Shown here one piece after another: positions 59,301 through 64,000 of a stretch of 64,000 nucleotides of DNA; within the stretch, counting starts at the first letter, position 1; every line of letters starts with the position of its first letter. The notes under the pieces were generated by a model. That model saw only the letters and a list, made by a program, of their open reading frames with translations. It was not told where the DNA came from and did no database searches. Source of the stretch: Arthrobacter sp. Y81 (GTDB lineage Bacteria > Actinomycetota > Actinomycetes > Actinomycetales > Micrococcaceae). The DNA lies in NCBI RefSeq assembly GCF_002929335.1, contig NZ_PJIL01000018.1, positions 34,267 to 98,266 of the forward strand, read 5' to 3'. The position numbers and the translations under genes are program-made.

Positions 59301-60830
59301 GTGACTTCCCAAAACACCCCCACCCCGACCAATGCTGCCGAACCGGCGGACGCCAGCGAGCAGATGCGCATCCGCATGGAGAAGCGCGCCAAGCTGATTG
59401 AACGCGGCGAGGCGTACCCGGTGGGTGTTGAGCGCACGCATTCCCTGAGCGAGATCCGCGAAAAGTACGCCCACCTCGAGGCCGACGAGACCACCGGCGA
59501 CACTGTTGGCGTCAGCGGCCGCATCGTGTTCATCCGCAACACCGGCAAGCTCTGCTTCGCCACCCTCCAGGAAGGCGGCACGGACGGCAAGGGCACCCGC
59601 CTCCAGGCCATGCTGAGCCTGGCCAACGTGGGTGAGGAGTCCCTGGCCGAATGGAAAGCCCTGGTGGACCTGGGCGACCACGTCTTCATCAAGGGCGAGG
59701 TCATTTCCTCCCGCCGCGGCGAGCTGTCCGTGATGGCCGATTCCTGGTCCATGGCCTCGAAGGCGCTCCGCCCGCTGCCTGTGCTGCACGCCGGCCTGAA
59801 CGAGGAAACCCGCGTCCGCCAGCGTTACGTGGACCTGATGGTCCGCGACGAGGCCCGCGAGATGGTTTACACCCGCGCCGCGATCACCCGCTCAATCCGG
59901 GAAAGCCTGCACCGCCGCAACTACGTCGAGGTGGAAACTCCGATGCTCCAGCTGGTCCACGGCGGTGCCCTGGCCCGGCCGTTCGAAACCCACATGAACG
60001 CCTTCGACCAGAAGATGACCCTCCGCATTGCCACCGAGCTGTACCTCAAGCGCGCAGTGGTGGGCGGCATCGACCGCGTCTACGACATGGGACGGGTGTT
60101 CCGCAACGAGGGCGTGGACTCCACGCACAGCCCGGAATTCACCACGCTGGAATGCTACGAGGCCTGGGCCGACCAGTTCGTCATGGCGGACCGCATCAAG
60201 GAGATCATCCTTGACGCCGCCGACGCCGCCGGTGTGGGGCGCACCATCCAGACCGAGGCCGGGGAGATCAACCTCGACGGCGAATGGGCCTGGCTGGCTG
60301 TATACCCCGGACTTTCCGACGCCGTGGGCCAGGAAATCACGCCGGACACCACCGTGGAGGAACTGCGGGCCGTGGCGGCCAAGCACGATGTCAAGGTTGA
60401 TCCCAAATGGGATGCCGAGAAGCTGGCAGTTGAACTGTTCGGCGAAATCGTGGAACCAACCCTGCTGAACCCCACGTTCGTCTACAACTACCCGCCGTCC
60501 GCGCAGCCCCTTGCGCGCCAGCACCGCGACGACGACCGCCTGATCGAGGCCTGGGACCTGATCATCGGCGGCATGGAACGCGGCACGGCCTTCTCCGAGC
60601 TCATCGACCCTGTCATCCAGCGTGAACGCCTCACCGAGCAGTCAAGGCACGCTGCTGCCGGTGACGTGGAGGCCATGCAGCTGGACGAGGACTTCCTCCG
60701 CGCGCTCGAGTACGGCGCGCCGCCCATGGGCGGCATCGGGCTGGGCATTGACCGCCTGGTGATGCTGTTCACCGGCGCCGGCATCCGCGAAACCATCCTT
60801 TTCCCGCTCCTGAAGCCTGAAGGACACTGA
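59301..60830 (+). CDS. lysS: lysyl-tRNA synthetase, class II
   Basis: A 509-residue enzyme: an OB-fold anticodon-binding domain (about residues 45-170) with VSGRIVFIRNTGKLCF, and a class II catalytic domain with motif 2 YDMGRVFRNEGVDSTHSPEF and motif 3 GGIGLGIDRLVMLF. In the segment where many LysRS have HHNALD it reads THMNAFD, a modest divergence. I take GTG 59301 (MTSQNTPTPT) as start, nine bases after a TAAACT box, possibly leaderless. ATG 59250, preceded by GAGGGGA, and GTG 59238 are in-frame alternatives that add 17-21 residues. Confidence 0.94.
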   Translation: MTSQNTPTPTNAAEPADASEQMRIRMEKRAKLIERGEAYPVGVERTHSLSEIREKYAHLEADETTGDTVGVSGRIVFIRNTGKLCFATLQEGGTDGKGTRLQAMLSLANVGEESLAEWKALVDLGDHVFIKGEVISSRRGELSVMADSWSMASKALRPLPVLHAGLNEETRVRQRYVDLMVRDEAREMVYTRAAITRSIRESLHRRNYVEVETPMLQLVHGGALARPFETHMNAFDQKMTLRIATELYLKRAVVGGIDRVYDMGRVFRNEGVDSTHSPEFTTLECYEAWADQFVMADRIKEIILDAADAAGVGRTIQTEAGEINLDGEWAWLAVYPGLSDAVGQEITPDTTVEELRAVAAKHDVKVDPKWDAEKLAVELFGEIVEPTLLNPTFVYNYPPSAQPLARQHRDDDRLIEAWDLIIGGMERGTAFSELIDPVIQRERLTEQSRHAAAGDVEAMQLDEDFLRALEYGAPPMGGIGLGIDRLVMLFTGAGIRETILFPLLKPEGH

Positions 60831-60832
60831 CC

Positions 60833-61051
60833 GTGGAGTACGTTGCCGTCCTTCTGCCCTCCCTTGTGGTCGGGTTGCTGTTCTGGTTTGCCATGAAGTC
60901 GATCTTCAACGCGGACAAATCGGAGCGCCAGGCTGAGGCGCAGGCCCAGGCTGAGGCAAAAGCCCGCGACGCTGAATCAAAGCAGGAGACGAATGGTGCC
61001 CCGAATAAGGGAACCACTCCCGGCGACGGCAACGGCAACAGCACAAACTAA
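60833..61051 (+). CDS. small single-pass membrane protein
   Basis: A 72-residue protein with one N-terminal membrane helix (about residues 4-22, VAVLLPSLVVGLLFWFAM) and a charged tail that alternates Gln/Ala/Glu (RQAEAQAQAEAKARDAES), probably helical, then a Gly/Asn-rich end. It is translated from GTG 60833, two bases after the lysS stop codon, and so belongs to the lysS transcript. The function is unknown; the lysS-small membrane protein-lsr2 order appears typical of the genus. Confidence 0.8.
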   Translation: MEYVAVLLPSLVVGLLFWFAMKSIFNADKSERQAEAQAQAEAKARDAESKQETNGAPNKGTTPGDGNGNSTN

Positions 61052-61064
61052 TACTCCCGGCTTA

Positions 61065-61093
61065 TTCCTGCCCACCATTCACAGGAACCTTTT
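61065..61093 (+). terminator. short intrinsic terminator after the lysS transcript
   Basis: TTCCTG (61065-61070) pairs with CAGGAA (61082-61087) around an 11-base loop, followed by CCTTTT. It lies 13 bp after the small membrane-protein gene and just before the lsr2 promoter, separating the two transcripts. The stem is short. Confidence 0.5.
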
Positions 61094-61099
61094 GCCGCT

Positions 61100-61129
61100 T
61101 TGACGCGTTGCCATAAAGCGAGAGATACT
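61100..61129 (+). promoter_or_regulatory. lsr2 promoter
   Basis: TTGACG (61100-61105) and GATACT (61124-61129) are separated by 18 bases, a good match to the housekeeping sigma consensus. The start of transcription would be near 61136, giving a leader of about 50 bases before the lsr2 ATG at 61187. The leader is AT-rich. Confidence 0.65.
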
Positions 61130-61186
61130 TTATCTGATACATCCTGCTTTTCTGCATACCCGTCCTTTCCAAAAGAGAGAATTTTT

Positions 61187-61513
61187 ATGGCACAGAAAGT
61201 AAAAATCATCCTTGTCGATGATCTGGATGGGGGAACCGCGGACGAAACTGTCCGATTTGGCCTTGACGGCGTCAGTTACGAAATTGACCTGTCAGCTGCC
61301 AATGCTGCAGAACTACGCTCCTCCGTGGAGCGGTTTGTTTCAAGCGCCCGCAAGACGTCCACCGGCCGCGCCACCCGCACAAAGGTCTCAAGCGGTCGGA
61401 ACCAGGACTCTGCACAGATTCGTCAGTGGGCCAGGGAGAATGGCTATGCGGTTAACAGCCGCGGCCGTATCCAGGCTGAAATTCAGGAAGCCTACCAGAA
61501 GGCAAATTCCTAG
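61187..61513 (+). CDS. lsr2: nucleoid-associated protein Lsr2
   Basis: A 108-residue Lsr2, the actinobacterial H-NS-like xenogeneic silencer that bridges AT-rich DNA. The N-terminal dimerisation domain (MAQKVKIILVDDLDGGTADE) and the C-terminal DNA-binding domain (QIRQWARENGYAVNSRGRIQ), with the minor-groove-binding Arg-Gly-Arg, are both intact, joined by a basic Ser/Thr/Arg linker. ATG 61187 follows AAAAGAGAG. It has its own promoter and terminator, so it is transcribed alone, upstream of clpC. Confidence 0.97.
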   Translation: MAQKVKIILVDDLDGGTADETVRFGLDGVSYEIDLSAANAAELRSSVERFVSSARKTSTGRATRTKVSSGRNQDSAQIRQWARENGYAVNSRGRIQAEIQEAYQKANS

Positions 61514-61538
61514 CACTGCCGCAGTTTTGCGTGGAAAA

Positions 61539-61570
61539 GCAATGCCCCTGCCAAACGGTGGGGGCATTGC
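61539..61570 (+). terminator. hairpin terminator after lsr2
   Basis: GCAATGCCCC (61539-61548) pairs perfectly with GGGGCATTGC (61561-61570), with up to four further pairs (two wobbles) inside. A CATTTG run follows rather than a clean U-tract. It lies 26 bp after the lsr2 stop codon. Confidence 0.75.
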
Positions 61571-61955
61571 CATTTGAATACCAGGCAGGCCGCCGGAGGC
61601 CGTTGTGGTAAAGCGCCCCGGTTATTCGAGGGTTATTGCGTGCCCGGAGCAGGTTTCGGACGAGTGCAGCGCAAATGGAGTCCCTCCGGTGAACGGATTC
61701 CGGGTGGACAACAAACGTGGACAACAAAGCCATTGTTTGTCGGGTTGCCGGCGCGCCGTTGCGCCTTCGCCGGACGGCGGTATTGGGGGCCGCTTCGCTG
61801 GTCATCGGGCACGCGGCGGCAGTCCCGGCGGGCGGTATCAGCCCGTGGCGTCAACCCGGGAATCGGGTCCCGGGTTTCCCCTGTGGCGAACACGCTCCAC
61901 AAGTCCGGGTCTGCCACGTAGCATCAAAGTACGTCGTAGCTAGGAGTGTGGCGAA
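61571..61955. other. 385-bp gene-free region upstream of clpC
   Basis: No convincing gene is seen. It holds a 12-bp direct repeat (61704-61728) and presumably the clpC promoter. I looked for the known ClgR and HspR/HAIR operator patterns that control clpC in other actinobacteria and found no clear match. A GTG-started frame at 61717 looks like a weak signal peptide but has no ribosome-binding site and runs into clpC. Confidence 0.6.
61704..61728 (+). repeat. 12-bp direct repeat upstream of clpC
   Basis: GTGGACAACAAA occurs at 61704-61715 and again at 61717-61728, one base apart. Each copy contains TGGACAA, eight of nine bases of the reverse complement of the TTGTCCACA DnaA box. Tandem sites one helical turn apart are typical of protein-binding sites. 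Confidence 0.8.

Positions 61956-64000
<2,045 letters not shown>

Overview
The window is a stretch of chromosome from a GC-rich actinobacterium, most likely a member of the Micrococcaceae close to Arthrobacter or Pseudarthrobacter. The gene order dacB, DUF2342 metalloprotease, tilS, hpt, ftsH, folE-folP-folB-folK, DUF3180, two PH-domain genes, DUF2520 gene, panC ... lysS, lsr2, clpC, the presence of Lsr2, the frequent GTG/TTG starts, several apparently leaderless genes and DUF6766/DUF6328 proteins all point there. Coding density is high. I found no tRNA or rRNA gene, insertion sequence, prophage or CRISPR array.

Left part (1-8900): the end of a sugar kinase, a PEBP-type protein, a HAD phosphatase and a glycerophosphodiester phosphodiesterase lead into a signalling island (2390-7881). 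The island holds a bifunctional GGDEF-EAL protein, two paralogous STAS/SpoIIAA-like proteins, a receiver-GAF-histidine kinase, and a TPR-type helical protein. Divergent from the TPR gene, across an AT-rich promoter region, is a 51-codon secreted peptide that ends in Gly-Trp-Trp-Pro-Asn. The TPR/peptide pair has the layout of a Rap-Phr or RRNPP-type peptide quorum-sensing module and is the best candidate here for an undescribed system.

Middle part (8900-39700): metabolic and housekeeping genes. These include nnrD, a histidine phosphatase, glycerate kinase, a stress-like group (DUF6766, DUF6328, SDR, an acidic disordered protein), an NCS2 permease beside a RutE-like nitroreductase, a 2H phosphoesterase with a 15-bp minisatellite, pgm, a NERD protein, a POT peptide transporter with peptidase E and amidase nearby, rhodanese, pheA, a lipid kinase and serS. 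An AbiEi-like/nuclease-like gene is bracketed by 25-bp inverted repeats. Then come a second HAD phosphatase, a SatD-like regulator, a frameshifted membrane-protein remnant, phosphoketolase, a DUF429 gene and a carboxylesterase.

Right part (39700-64000): ppa, then the conserved core from dacB through panC (peptidoglycan trimming, tRNA-Ile lysidine modification, purine salvage, membrane proteolysis, folate and pantothenate synthesis), a DHA2-type efflux pump, three tandem alpha/beta hydrolases, lysS, a small membrane protein, lsr2 with a well-formed promoter and terminator, and the start of clpC, which runs off the right edge. Two intergenic regions (39723-39787 and 56254-56350) share an identical 20-mer set in long hairpins. 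This looks like a dispersed repeat family.
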